NCBI RefSeq assembly: GCF_003626915.1 | Contig: NZ_CP032570.1 | Coordinates: forward strand, 1,178,001-1,242,000 | From: Tsuneonella amylolytica | GTDB lineage: Bacteria; Pseudomonadota; Alphaproteobacteria; Sphingomonadales; Sphingomonadaceae | DNA length: 64,000 nucleotides | Direction of reading: 5' to 3' | Shown here: piece after piece, positions 45,232 through 54,193 of the stretch | How positions within the stretch are numbered: the first letter of the stretch is position 1 | Layout of the letters: each line of letters begins with the position of its first letter | Position numbers and translations under genes: made by a program | The notes under the pieces: model-generated | Databases searched by the model: none | Told to the model about the DNA's origin: nothing | Seen by the model: only the letters and a program-made list of their open reading frames with translations

Positions 45232-46062
45232 TCAGCCGGCAGCCTTCAGCGGCTCGCCTTCGTCGTCGGCCTTGCGGCGACGGCGCGGCGGCAGCTTGCG
45301 CTTGGGCGCGGCACCCTCGTCGCCGATCTCTCCTTCGGTGACTCTTTCGCCTTCGTCGCCCGTGGCGGAGAACGACGGCGGCAAGACCGCGATGTCGATC
45401 TCCCCGCCTTCGACGGCCGATACCGTATCGTCCGCGGCGCTGCGACGAGCGCGCGGCTTGCGCTTGGGCGCGTCGCCGGTCCCGGCGTCTGCATCGCGCT
45501 TGCGGCTGCCGCGGGTAAAAGGATTGTCGGCGGGCTCGTAGTCGGACGAGCCGGCATCGTCCGCGCCGATCTCGTCGTCCTGACCGCGCACATCCCGGCC
45601 ATCCGGGCTGCCGCCGCGGTTGCCGCGCTGACGGCGCCCGTCGTTATCGCGGTCGCCGCGGGCCGGCCGATCGCCACCACGGTCGTTCGAACGGTCGTTG
45701 CCGCGGTCTCCGCTCCGGTCGTTCTGGCGGCCCTGGCGCTGACGGCCGCCGTCGAATTCGTCTTCGACCTCGTCGCCGTCGTCGTCGTCGCGCTCGTTGC
45801 GATTGCCGCCGCGCGCTTCGTCCTGGCGAGCCTTGTTGTCGGCAAGGACGCGGAAATAGTGATCGGCGAACTGCAGGTAGTACTCGGCCTGCACACGGTC
45901 GCCATGATGGGCCGCATCCTGCGCAAGCTTCTTGTACTTGTCGAGCATCTGCGGCGCATTGCCACGCGCCCGGCTGTCGATGCGGTTCTGGTTGCCCCCG
46001 CCCTGGTTGCGATTTCCGCGACCGCGACGGCGGTTGTTGTTGTTGTTACGATTGTTGTTCAA
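45232..46062 (-). CDS. DUF4167 protein
   Basis: A 276-residue protein of the DUF4167 family known mainly from alphaproteobacteria. It starts with an Asn/Arg-rich stretch (NNNRNNNNNRRRGRGNRNQ), then the conserved domain NRIDSRARGNAPQMLDKYKK, LAQDAAHHGDRVQAEYYLQF and ADHYFRVLADN. A long disordered, charge-rich tail with an RG/DR bias resembles RNA-binding proteins. The start is TTG at 46062, with AAGGAAC 8 nt upstream, which agrees with the family's LNNNR beginning; the upstream ATG (46098) is less likely. Function unknown, possibly RNA related. Confidence 0.88.
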   Translation of the reverse strand: MNNNRNNNNNRRRGRGNRNQGGGNQNRIDSRARGNAPQMLDKYKKLAQDAAHHGDRVQAEYYLQFADHYFRVLADNKARQDEARGGNRNERDDDDGDEVEDEFDGGRQRQGRQNDRSGDRGNDRSNDRGGDRPARGDRDNDGRRQRGNRGGSPDGRDVRGQDDEIGADDAGSSDYEPADNPFTRGSRKRDADAGTGDAPKRKPRARRSAADDTVSAVEGGEIDIAVLPPSFSATGDEGERVTEGEIGDEGAAPKRKLPPRRRRKADDEGEPLKAAG

Positions 46063-46302
46063 GGAAAAACGTTCCTTCGTGGTGACCGCCCGGAACATCC
46101 CTCCCGATGCCGGACCGTCCGCAAGACCCCAGCCGCGAGCAACCCGTGCTGCGCGGCGCTCCACCTGCCTGTCGTGCAGCGGGGCTTCCACCCGCGCGGC
46201 CTGGCAAATGTCGGAGCTGGACCGGACCGGGAGGCGCTTGCCGACAACCGGTTGGTCCGAGAACAGAGGTAGCCACGCCCGGCCGCTTTGCCAAGTGCTA
46301 AC

Positions 46303-47130
46303 TCACCCTGGGCGGAGGATAAGCGCCCGCGGTCGTCCGCCGAGATCGCAGCGAAGCTCCGCCCCGAGGCCCGCATCGGCGGCGATCGCGCCGACGGCGT
46401 CGGCCTGGCGATGCCCTATTTCCAATACCGCGAGGCCCTCGTCAGTAAGGAGCGAAGGCAGTTGCGGGACGAGGACGCGGTAGTCGTCGAGGCCGTCCGC
46501 GCCGGCGAACAGCGCTCCTGCAGGCTCGTGCTCGCGGACGTCGGGCGCGAGGTCGGCGTCGAGCTCGACATAGGGCGGATTGGCGAGCACGAGGTGGAAA
46601 CGCCCCAGCCCCTCGGTCCATCCCGGCGCGCTCCAGTCGGCTTCGAGCATCTTGGCACGCTGCGCGAGGCCCAGAGCAGCCGCGTTTTCGCGCGCGATCG
46701 CGAGCGCTTCGGCCGACCGGTCGATGCCGATGCCCGTGGCTCCCTCGTTCTCCGCGAGCACGGTGAGCAGCAGCGCGCCCGATCCGACCCCGCAGTCGAG
46801 CACGCGGGCGGGCGCGGGGCAGGCCTCGAGCGCGGCGGCCACGACGGTCTCGCTGTCGGCGCGGGGGATGAGCACGCCCGGCGCGACCGCGAACTCCCGG
46901 CCGTAGAACTCCTGCACCCCGAGGATGTAGGCGACGGGTTCGTGCCGCATGCGCCGGGCGATCAGGCTGCCGACGCCGGGCGGCACGGGATCGCCCATGT
47001 GCCGGAGGAGCATGTCGCTACGGCTGACGTCGAGCAGGGCGGCGACCAGCAACTCGGCATCGAGACGCGGGGTGTCCGACGTGGCGGCGAGCGCCTCGGC
47101 CGCCTCGCGGATCGCGACGCCGACGGTCAT
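46303..47130 (-). CDS. prmC: Release factor glutamine N5-methyltransferase
   Basis: A 275-residue SAM-dependent methyltransferase that modifies the GGQ glutamine of release factors. The N-terminal helical domain ends with YILGVQEFYGREFAV. The methyltransferase core has VLDCGVGSGALLL (SAM site) and the catalytic VLANPPYVELD. Its ATG directly abuts the prfA stop (TAGATG), the common prfA-prmC pairing, so enzyme and substrate are co-translated. 240 nt separate it from the DUF4167 gene. Confidence 0.96.
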   Translation of the reverse strand: MTVGVAIREAAEALAATSDTPRLDAELLVAALLDVSRSDMLLRHMGDPVPPGVGSLIARRMRHEPVAYILGVQEFYGREFAVAPGVLIPRADSETVVAAALEACPAPARVLDCGVGSGALLLTVLAENEGATGIGIDRSAEALAIARENAAALGLAQRAKMLEADWSAPGWTEGLGRFHLVLANPPYVELDADLAPDVREHEPAGALFAGADGLDDYRVLVPQLPSLLTDEGLAVLEIGHRQADAVGAIAADAGLGAELRCDLGGRPRALILRPG

Positions 47131-48201
47131 CTATTCGCCCAGCGCCGCGAGCCGCTTGGCCTGATCCTCGGCGGTCAGCGCCTCGACCAGCTCGGTCAGG
47201 CCCGGGCCGGCGAGAACCTCGTCGAGCTTGTGCAGCGTCAGGCCGATGCGGTGATCCGTCACACGGCCTTGCGGGAAGTTGTAGGTGCGGATGCGTTCGG
47301 AGCGGTCGCCCGAACCGACCATCGCGCGCCGCGCGTCGGCCTCGGCCCCCTGCACCTCGCTGCGGCGCAGGTCGAACAGGCGGGTGCGCAGGACCTGCAT
47401 CGCCTTGTCGCGGTTGCGGTGCTGGCTGCGCTCGTCCTGCATCGCCACGACGATGCCGGTCGGAAGGTGCGTGATGCGCACCGCGCTGTCGGTGGTGTTG
47501 ACGTGTTGGCCGCCGGCGCCGGACGAACGGTAGATGTCGATCTTGAGATCCTTGTCCTCGATCGTCATGTCGACCTCGGCCGCTTCGGGCAGGACGGCGA
47601 CGGTCGCGGCGCTGGTGTGGATGCGCCCGCCGCTTTCGGTTACGGGCACGCGCTGGACGCGGTGGACCCCGCTTTCGAACTTGAGCTTGGCGAAGACCCC
47701 CGCGCCGTTCACGTTGGCGACGATTTCCTTGTAACCGCCAATGTCGTTCGCGGCGATCGAGACCGGCTCGACCCGCCAGCCCTGTTCGGCGGCGTAGCGT
47801 TCGTACATGCGGTAGAGGTCGGCCGCGAACAGCGCCGCTTCGTCGCCGCCGGTGCCGGCACGGATTTCGAGCATCGCGGGCTTCGCATCGGCCGCATCGC
47901 GCGGCAGCATCGCGACGGCGAGTTGGCGCTCTGCCTCGGGCAAGGCGTTGCGCAGCCGTATCGCCTCCTCCTCGGCGAGCGCCTGCATGTCGGGATCGCT
48001 GTCGTCGAGCGCTTCCAGCTCGGCCAGTTCGCCGCGCATCGTGCGGACCTGTTCCGCCACGCGCACGACCGGCTCGAGTTCGGCATAGTCGCGGCTCGCG
48101 GCGACGAACGCTTCGCCCTCGAGCGTACCAGACGCCAGTCGCGCCTCGAGCTCGGCGAAGCGATGCGCAATCTGGTCGAGGCGTTCGGCGGGGATGGTCA
48201 A
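47131..48201 (-). CDS. prfA: Peptide chain release factor 1
   Basis: A 356-residue RF1 that terminates at UAA and UAG. The codon-reading tripeptide lies in [14 protein letters not shown] (PVT, RF1 type) and the catalytic loop in [15 protein letters not shown]. The length fits RF1 (about 355-360). The best start is TTG at 48201, overlapping the hisS stop (TTGA); the first ATG upstream would add 26 residues encoded inside hisS. It is co-transcribed with hisS and prmC. Confidence 0.95.
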   Translation of the reverse strand: MTIPAERLDQIAHRFAELEARLASGTLEGEAFVAASRDYAELEPVVRVAEQVRTMRGELAELEALDDSDPDMQALAEEEAIRLRNALPEAERQLAVAMLPRDAADAKPAMLEIRAGTGGDEAALFAADLYRMYERYAAEQGWRVEPVSIAANDIGGYKEIVANVNGAGVFAKLKFESGVHRVQRVPVTESGGRIHTSAATVAVLPEAAEVDMTIEDKDLKIDIYRSSGAGGQHVNTTDSAVRITHLPTGIVVAMQDERSQHRNRDKAMQVLRTRLFDLRRSEVQGAEADARRAMVGSGDRSERIRTYNFPQGRVTDHRIGLTLHKLDEVLAGPGLTELVEALTAEDQAKRLAALGE

Positions 48202-49418
48202 CTTAGACGATCCAGCAATTTCATGAGGCCCGGGTCGGCACCTCCATCGACATTCAATCCATGCCCGTTGGCTGCGCATTTGAAGATCGCACCCGCGCCA
48301 CGCTTTACCGCCTTATCATAACGTTTCCGCGGTGAGCCGGTCGCAATAAGCTCCGCGACATACCCTTCACTGCGCAGGGTGGTCAGGACATGCCAAGCGT
48401 GGCGTTGCGCGTTTGAGGAATCGTCCTCGACAACCACGATCACGTCAGCGTTGGGCTCCGTGCGCTCACCCACCAGCATCGCCAGCCGCTCGATCCCCGC
48501 CGCCCAGCCGACCGCCGGGGTGGGGGCGCCGCCGAGGCTTTCCATCAAGCCGTCGTAGCGCCCGCCGCCCAGCACGGTGCCTTGCGCGCCCAGCCGGTCG
48601 GTGACGAACTCGAACGCGGTGTGGCGGTAGTAGTCGAGACCGCGAACGAGCGCGGGGTTGCGCTCCCATGCGACACCCGCCGCATCGAGCCCGGCGGTGA
48701 CATTGCCGAAGAAGTCCTGTGCCTCGGCCGAGAGGTAGTCGTCGATCTTCGGCGCGTCGGCCACGAACGCCTTGTCGCGCGGGTCCTTGCTGTCGAGGAT
48801 GCGCAGCGGGTTCTTCTCAAGCCGCTCCTGCGAATCTTCGGAAAGCTCGCCGCGAACCGCGCGGAAGTAATCGACCAACGCCGCGCGCCACGCCTCGCGG
48901 CTGTCGCCGTCGCCCAATGTGTTGAGATTGAGCGTCACACCGTCGGCGATGCCGAGTTCTTTCAGCAGCTGGTCGGCCATTGCAAGCAGCTCGACGTCGG
49001 CCTGCGGCTCGCCGGCACCGATGATCTCGGCGTCGATCTGGTGGAACTGGCGGTAGCGGCCCTTCTGCGGGCGCTCGTAGCGGAACAGCGGCCCATGGGT
49101 CGCGACCTTGAGCGGGGCGTGCTGCTGCCAGCCGTCGGTGATGAAGGCGCGCGCGATGCCGGCGGTGAACTCGGGCCGCAGGGTCAGGCTTTCGCCGCCG
49201 CGATCCTCGAACGAGTACATTTCCTTGGAGACGACGTCGGTCGTCTCGCCGATCGCGCGGCTGAACACCTCGGTCCGCTCGAACACCGGCATTTCCACCC
49301 GGCGGAAGCGGTAGAGCTTGCGCACGCGTTCGAAGGTTTCGACCACGAAGGCGAAGGCCTCGGCCTCGGCGCCGAAGATGTCCTGCGTTCCGCGAATGGC
49401 CTGGGGTGTCTTGCTCAT
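48198..49418 (-). CDS. hisS: Histidyl-tRNA synthetase
   Basis: A 406-residue class II synthetase. Motif 1 lies in the N-terminal region, motif 2 in [19 protein letters not shown], and the histidine-specific motifs are [16 protein letters not shown] and GGGRYDGL. Motif 3 is [14 protein letters not shown]. The C-terminal anticodon-binding domain begins at [12 protein letters not shown]. The DNA for this last domain (about 48200-48430) is clearly poorer in G+C than the rest of the gene (105 of 180 bases G or C in 48241-48420 by hand count). It is the first gene of the minus-strand translation cluster and divergent from the M61 peptidase. Confidence 0.96.
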   Translation of the reverse strand: MSKTPQAIRGTQDIFGAEAEAFAFVVETFERVRKLYRFRRVEMPVFERTEVFSRAIGETTDVVSKEMYSFEDRGGESLTLRPEFTAGIARAFITDGWQQHAPLKVATHGPLFRYERPQKGRYRQFHQIDAEIIGAGEPQADVELLAMADQLLKELGIADGVTLNLNTLGDGDSREAWRAALVDYFRAVRGELSEDSQERLEKNPLRILDSKDPRDKAFVADAPKIDDYLSAEAQDFFGNVTAGLDAAGVAWERNPALVRGLDYYRHTAFEFVTDRLGAQGTVLGGGRYDGLMESLGGAPTPAVGWAAGIERLAMLVGERTEPNADVIVVVEDDSSNAQRHAWHVLTTLRSEGYVAELIATGSPRKRYDKAVKRGAGAIFKCAANGHGLNVDGGADPGLMKLLDRLS

Positions 49419-49500
49419 GGTGGCGCGCCGTTAGCGCAGTCGGTCCGCGCGCGAAAGGCGCTCGTCGAAGCGTGGCTTGCAACCGGCGAGGCGATTGCGC

Positions 49501-51474
49501 ATGGCTGCGGCCATGAAGCTTCGTTTCGCGGTCGCGCCGCTCGCCCTCCTCGCCATCTCCGCTCCCGCCTTTGCGCAGGACCGGTCCGCGCCGGTCGCGG
49601 TGCAGCTGGAAAACCGCACCCCGCTGCCCGCCGACACACCGTGGCCGGGCGGCACGATCGACCTCAAGATCGACGCGACCGATACCCGCCGCGCGGTCTA
49701 TCGCGTGACGCAGACGATCCCGCTCGCCCCCGGCACGACCGATCTCACGCTGCTCTATCCCCAGTGGCTGCCCGGCAACCATGCCGCGCGCGGCCCCATC
49801 GCGCAGGTGAGCGACATCCGCTTCCTGGTGAACGGCAAGCCCGTGCTGTGGAAGCGCGATCCGCTCGACGTCTACGCATTCCGCGTCGACCTGCCGCAGG
49901 GCGCACGCGAGGTGGTCGCCCAGTTCATCCACACCTCGCCGCTCGCCTCGGCCGAGGGGCGGATCACGATGACGCAGGAAATGCTCAACCTCCAGTGGGA
50001 GAAGATGAGCCTCTATCCGGCGGGGCATTACGTGCGCCGGATCGCGGTCAAGCCGACCGTGACCGTGCCAAAGGGGTGGGAAGTCTACACCGCGCTTGAC
50101 GGCATGAAGCGCACCGGCGGCGCGAGCGGCGGCGACACCGTCACTTGGGCGCGCACCGACTACGAGACGCTGGTCGATTCGCCGATCTTCGCGGGCAAGT
50201 ACGCCCAGAGCTGGGACATCGGCCGCGACGTCAAGCTGGACGCGGTGGCCGACAAGCCGAGCCAGCTCGCGCTCGCGCCGCAGAACCTGCAGCACTTCAA
50301 GGATCTCGTGACCGAGGCCGACGCGCTGTTCGGCGCGCGGCATTTCGACCACTACGACGTCCTGCTGGCCATGACCGACCGGATGGGCGGGATCGGCCTC
50401 GAACACCATCGCTCCTCCGAAAACCAGTACGAGCCGGATGCGCTGGTCAAGTGGGACGAGATGGACTGGGACCACAACGTGGTCGCGCACGAACTGGTAC
50501 ACAGCTGGAACGGCAAGTTCCGCCGCCCGGCCGACTTGTGGACCCCCGACTACCGCACCCCGATGCAGGGTAGCCTGTTGTGGGTGTACGAAGGGCAGAC
50601 GCAGTTCTGGGGCTGGGTGCTGGCGGCGCGATCGGGCCTGCAGGGCAAGGATACCGTGCTCGGCCAGTTCGCGAACGCGGCCGCGCGCTATTCCGAAGGG
50701 CAGCCGGGCCGCGCTTGGCGCGACGTGGGCGACACCACCAACGATCCCATCGTCAACGCGCGCCGGCCGCACCCCTACCCCTCGCTCCAGCGCAGCGAGG
50801 ACTATTACGTCGAAGGCGCGCTGACCTGGCTCGAAGCGGACCAGATCATCCGCAAGGGCACGAACGGCGCGAAGGGCCTCGACGATTTCGCTAAGGTGTT
50901 CTTCGGCATGCCGGCCGGATCGAGGCCCGGCGATTACGGCCAGCTGACCTACACCTTCGACGATGTCGTCGCGGCGCTGAACGGTGTCTATGCCTACGAC
51001 TGGGCGGCTTTCCTGACCGACCGTCTGCTCACGCCGGGGCGGCCGCCCGCCACCCGCGGGATCGAGGCGGCCGGCTACCGGATGGTCTGGCGCGATACGC
51101 CCAATCCTTACGACAAGGGACGGATGGACTATTCCAAGGGCCTCGACCTCACCTATTCGCTCGGCATGACGCTCGACAAGGACGGCGACGTCGGCTCGGC
51201 GCTGTGGGATGGGCCGGCGTTCGATGCCGGTATCGTCGAAGGCGCGCAGATCGTGGCGGTGAACGGCGAGGCCTACTCGGCCGATACGATGAAGACCGCC
51301 ATCGGGGCGGCTGCCGGCACGAAGACTCCGATCCAGCTTCTGGTGAAGCGTGGGAGCACCTACACCACGATCCCCATCGCCTATCACGGCGGCCTGAGAT
51401 GGCCGTGGCTGGCGCCGGCGGGTACGGGCGAACAGGGGCTCGACCGTCTGTTGGCGGCCAGGGCCGGCGGCTGA
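49501..51474 (+). CDS. M61-family metallopeptidase with PDZ domain
   Basis: A 657-residue exported protease of the glycyl aminopeptidase family. The signal peptide is AVAPLALLAISAPAFAQ (cleavage about residue 32). The zinc site is NVVAHELVHSWNGKFRRP with the HEXXH motif, and the downstream Glu ligand is in LLWVYEGQTQFWG. A C-terminal PDZ-like domain (about residues 560-640) includes PAFDAGIVEGAQIVAVNGE. It would trim peptides in the periplasm. The ATG at 49501 has GAGG 9 nt upstream; an ATG four codons later is possible. Confidence 0.92.
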   Translation: MAAAMKLRFAVAPLALLAISAPAFAQDRSAPVAVQLENRTPLPADTPWPGGTIDLKIDATDTRRAVYRVTQTIPLAPGTTDLTLLYPQWLPGNHAARGPIAQVSDIRFLVNGKPVLWKRDPLDVYAFRVDLPQGAREVVAQFIHTSPLASAEGRITMTQEMLNLQWEKMSLYPAGHYVRRIAVKPTVTVPKGWEVYTALDGMKRTGGASGGDTVTWARTDYETLVDSPIFAGKYAQSWDIGRDVKLDAVADKPSQLALAPQNLQHFKDLVTEADALFGARHFDHYDVLLAMTDRMGGIGLEHHRSSENQYEPDALVKWDEMDWDHNVVAHELVHSWNGKFRRPADLWTPDYRTPMQGSLLWVYEGQTQFWGWVLAARSGLQGKDTVLGQFANAAARYSEGQPGRAWRDVGDTTNDPIVNARRPHPYPSLQRSEDYYVEGALTWLEADQIIRKGTNGAKGLDDFAKVFFGMPAGSRPGDYGQLTYTFDDVVAALNGVYAYDWAAFLTDRLLTPGRPPATRGIEAAGYRMVWRDTPNPYDKGRMDYSKGLDLTYSLGMTLDKDGDVGSALWDGPAFDAGIVEGAQIVAVNGEAYSADTMKTAIGAAAGTKTPIQLLVKRGSTYTTIPIAYHGGLRWPWLAPAGTGEQGLDRLLAARAGG

Positions 51475-51481
51475 CACGCCC

Positions 51482-52138
51482 TTGGCGGGCATCGGCAACC
51501 GCGTCGCGCCCGCGCGTTTCCTCGTCTTCCTCGCGGTTATGGTCGCGAGCTACGCCGCACTAAAGCTGACGATGCCGTCGGACGACTGGCGCGACGGGAT
51601 CGCGCTGGCGTTCGATGCGGCCGCGGCGGTGTTCCTCGTTTCGCTGTGGCCGTTGCTTCGCGAATGCAGCGCGGACGAAATGCGCCGCCACGCCCGCGAC
51701 AACGATGCCAACCGCGCGCTCGTGCTCGGCCTGACCACGCTCCTTACCGTGGTCGTCATGGCAGCCATCACCGGCGAGATGAAGGGCGCCCAAGGCGGGG
51801 ACGCCTGGTCGATCGTCAAGCTCGTGGGCACGCTGCTGCTCATCTGGCTGTTCGCCAACAGCGTCTACACCCTGCATTACGCCCACGCGTTCTATTCGAA
51901 GGATCCCGACAAGGGCGGCGATCGCGGGGGCATCGCGTTTCCGGGGTCCGACAGGACGCCGGGTTACTGGGACTTCGCTTACTTCGCGTTTACGCTCGGC
52001 ATGACGTTCCAGACTTCGGACGTGGAGACGACCACGACCTATGTCCGCACGGTCGCGCTGTTCCACTGCTTCGCCGCCTTCGTATTCAACATCGGCGTGA
52101 TCGCCTTCACCATCAACGTGCTGGGCGGCGGAAGCTGA
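51482..52138 (+). CDS. DUF1345 membrane protein
   Basis: A 218-residue inner-membrane protein with five hydrophobic segments. It carries the DUF1345 signatures WSIVKLVGTLLLIWLFANSV, TLHYAHAFY and FAYFAFTLGMTFQTSDVE. A TTG start 8 nt after the peptidase stop gives the expected N-terminus (AGIGNRVAPARFLVF); the nearest ATG would cut into the first helix. Probably co-transcribed with the M61 gene. Function unknown. Confidence 0.82.
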   Translation: MAGIGNRVAPARFLVFLAVMVASYAALKLTMPSDDWRDGIALAFDAAAAVFLVSLWPLLRECSADEMRRHARDNDANRALVLGLTTLLTVVVMAAITGEMKGAQGGDAWSIVKLVGTLLLIWLFANSVYTLHYAHAFYSKDPDKGGDRGGIAFPGSDRTPGYWDFAYFAFTLGMTFQTSDVETTTTYVRTVALFHCFAAFVFNIGVIAFTINVLGGGS

Positions 52139-52193
52139 TCGACTGCGCGATGCGTGTTGCGGCGCAGCATCGGCTTGCCTAAGGGGCCGCACC

Positions 52194-52739
52194 ATGCAGA
52201 TCGAAAAGATTCCCGTGGGCGACAACCCGCCCGAGAGCCTGAACGTCATCATCGAGGTACCGACCGGCGGCGAGCCCGTGAAGTACGAGTTCGACAAGGA
52301 CAGCGGCGCGCTCTTCGTCGACCGCATCCTCCACACGCCCATGCGCTACCCGGCGAACTACGGCTTCGTGCCGCACACCCTGTCGCCCGACGGCGACCCG
52401 CTCGACGCGCTGGTCATCGCCCGCTCGCCGTTCATTCCCGGCTGCGTCGTGCGCGCGCGCCCCATCGGCGTGCTGAACCTGGAAGACGAACACGGCGGCG
52501 ACGAGAAGATCATCTGCGTGCCCATCGACACGACTTTCCCCTACTATTCCGACGTTGCCGAAACGAAGGACCTGCCCTCCATCATCTTCCAGCAGATCGA
52601 GCACTTCTTTACCCACTACAAGGATCTCGAAGCCGAGAAGTGGGTGCGCGTCGGTGCATGGGGCGACGCTGCGGAAGCCCGCCGCATCGTGGTCGAATCG
52701 ATCGAGCGAGCGAAGGACGCGAAGGCCGGGGCGGCCTGA
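52194..52739 (+). CDS. ppa: Inorganic pyrophosphatase (family I)
   Basis: A 181-residue soluble enzyme that hydrolyses pyrophosphate to drive biosynthesis. It carries IIEVPTGGEPVKYEFDK, MRYPANYGFVPHTLSPDGDP followed by LDALV (the DGDPLD metal site), and the C-terminal FFTHYKDLEAEKWVRV. The length matches hexameric bacterial enzymes. It is convergent with the BON-MscS gene. Confidence 0.97.
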   Translation: MQIEKIPVGDNPPESLNVIIEVPTGGEPVKYEFDKDSGALFVDRILHTPMRYPANYGFVPHTLSPDGDPLDALVIARSPFIPGCVVRARPIGVLNLEDEHGGDEKIICVPIDTTFPYYSDVAETKDLPSIIFQQIEHFFTHYKDLEAEKWVRVGAWGDAAEARRIVVESIERAKDAKAGAA

Positions 52740-52756
52740 CCTTCGCCCCCCCGGGG

Positions 52757-54175
52757 TCACTCCACCGGCTTGCTCGAATCGAGCAGGTCGTTTTCCTGGC
52801 CTTCCCCCGACTTGCGGCGCTCGTCGTCGACCATCTCGGCAATTTCGGCGTTGGGGCGGACGTCCTCGGCATGGGCGACATCGGTGGCGGGAGCCTTCGG
52901 TGCGCGCCGCGCCGCCGGGGGCGGCGATATCGCGTCGGACGCGTCACGATCCGGTTCGCGTGTTGAGGATACCTGCTCGAATGGCAGCGGGGTCCGCTCG
53001 TCGAAGCGCAGGCGGTGGATCGGTTCGGGCAGGGCGAAACCGCCGTGCTCCAATGCCGACTTGACCGCGGCGATCGCCCGGCTGCTGGCCTTGTACCAGT
53101 CGGCTTCGCCCTGATCGATCCAGCCCAGGAACTTCAGCACGATGTTCGAATCGCCCACCTCCTCGGTACGCGCTTCGGGCGGGGGTTCGGCGAGCACGAA
53201 ATCGAGACTCGCCAGCGTCTCGCGGCCGAGCTTGCGCGCGGCGTCGGGATCGTCGTCGGCGTCGATACCCAGCATGAAGTCGAAGCGGCGCTTGGGATTG
53301 CGGGTATAGTTGAGGATCGTCGCCTTGAAGACGTTGCTGTTCGGGATGCGCAGGTGGTTGCCGTCCAGCGTCATCAGCACGGTCGCGCGGCTGGTGAGGC
53401 GAATCACCCGCCCTTCGCTGTCGTCGATCACCACGTGATCGTTGGCGCGGAACGGCTGGCGTAGCGAGAGCATCAGCGAGGCGACGTAGTTCTCGATCGT
53501 GTCGCGCATCGCAAAGCCGAGCGCGACGCCGACGAGCCCCGCCCCGCCGAGTACCGCCCCGAGCAGCGCGGTCGCGCCCACGATATCGAGCGCGATCGCC
53601 AGCCCGCCGACCACGAACACGAAGCGGATCGCGCTGGCGATGAGTTCGGCGAGGAAGGAGTTGGGCGCGAGCCGGTGCCAGATGCGCCCGAGCCCGGCGA
53701 TCAGATAGCCCAGCAGCGCGATGCCCAGCCAGATCGCCAGCGCGAGGCCGATCAGCGGCAGCATCTTGGCAAACCCCGCCACTTTGGCCGCGATCCCGCC
53801 GACCGCCGCGGCGCCGTCTATCGAGACATCGCGTTCGAGATCGTTTTCGACCGTGACCACACCGGCGATGCGCCCGGCGATCGCTTCCGCCCGGGCGATG
53901 TCGTCTTCCACAGGCACTGGGCCGGCCAGCGTTACCACGCCTTCGCGCACGGTCACTCGCACTTTTTCGAATGCGGGCAGGGCGGCGAAGATACCGCTCA
54001 GCCGGCGCGCTATGCGGTCGTCGGCGCCCTGTTCGGTATCGGTGGCGATGGGGGTGGGCGAGGCGGTCGCCGTGGGTTCGGGGGATGGATCGGCCGTAGG
54101 GAGGATCGCCGCCGCGGGGGCGGCCGCCAGCAGCAGGGCGAACCAGACAAGGGGTCGCAGCAGCGATGCAATCAC
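52757..54175 (-). CDS. MscS-type channel with periplasmic BON domain
   Basis: A 472-residue protein. The signal or first membrane segment spans residues 5-24, followed by a Pro/Thr-rich linker. A BON domain (about 52-115; FEKVRVTVREGVVTLAGPVP and GVVTVENDLE) follows, then two to three membrane helices and the MscS pore/beta domain (LGGAGLVGVALGFAMRDTIE, HVVIDDSEGRVIRLTSRATV, HLRIPNSNVFKATILNY). A long disordered C-terminal tail completes it. BON domains bind phospholipid or envelope structures, so this channel may be anchored or gated by the periplasm. It differs clearly from the MscS protein at 33611. Confidence 0.9.
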   Translation of the reverse strand: MIASLLRPLVWFALLLAAAPAAAILPTADPSPEPTATASPTPIATDTEQGADDRIARRLSGIFAALPAFEKVRVTVREGVVTLAGPVPVEDDIARAEAIAGRIAGVVTVENDLERDVSIDGAAAVGGIAAKVAGFAKMLPLIGLALAIWLGIALLGYLIAGLGRIWHRLAPNSFLAELIASAIRFVFVVGGLAIALDIVGATALLGAVLGGAGLVGVALGFAMRDTIENYVASLMLSLRQPFRANDHVVIDDSEGRVIRLTSRATVLMTLDGNHLRIPNSNVFKATILNYTRNPKRRFDFMLGIDADDDPDAARKLGRETLASLDFVLAEPPPEARTEEVGDSNIVLKFLGWIDQGEADWYKASSRAIAAVKSALEHGGFALPEPIHRLRFDERTPLPFEQVSSTREPDRDASDAISPPPAARRAPKAPATDVAHAEDVRPNAEIAEMVDDERRKSGEGQENDLLDSSKPVE

Positions 54176-54193
54176 GTTCGTTTCCCCCTCACC

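Noticed and set aside
46020..46062. AAC/GTT triplet run as a microsatellite or CRISPR-like repeat
   Set aside because: It encodes the poly-Asn start of the DUF4167 protein and is typical of that family.
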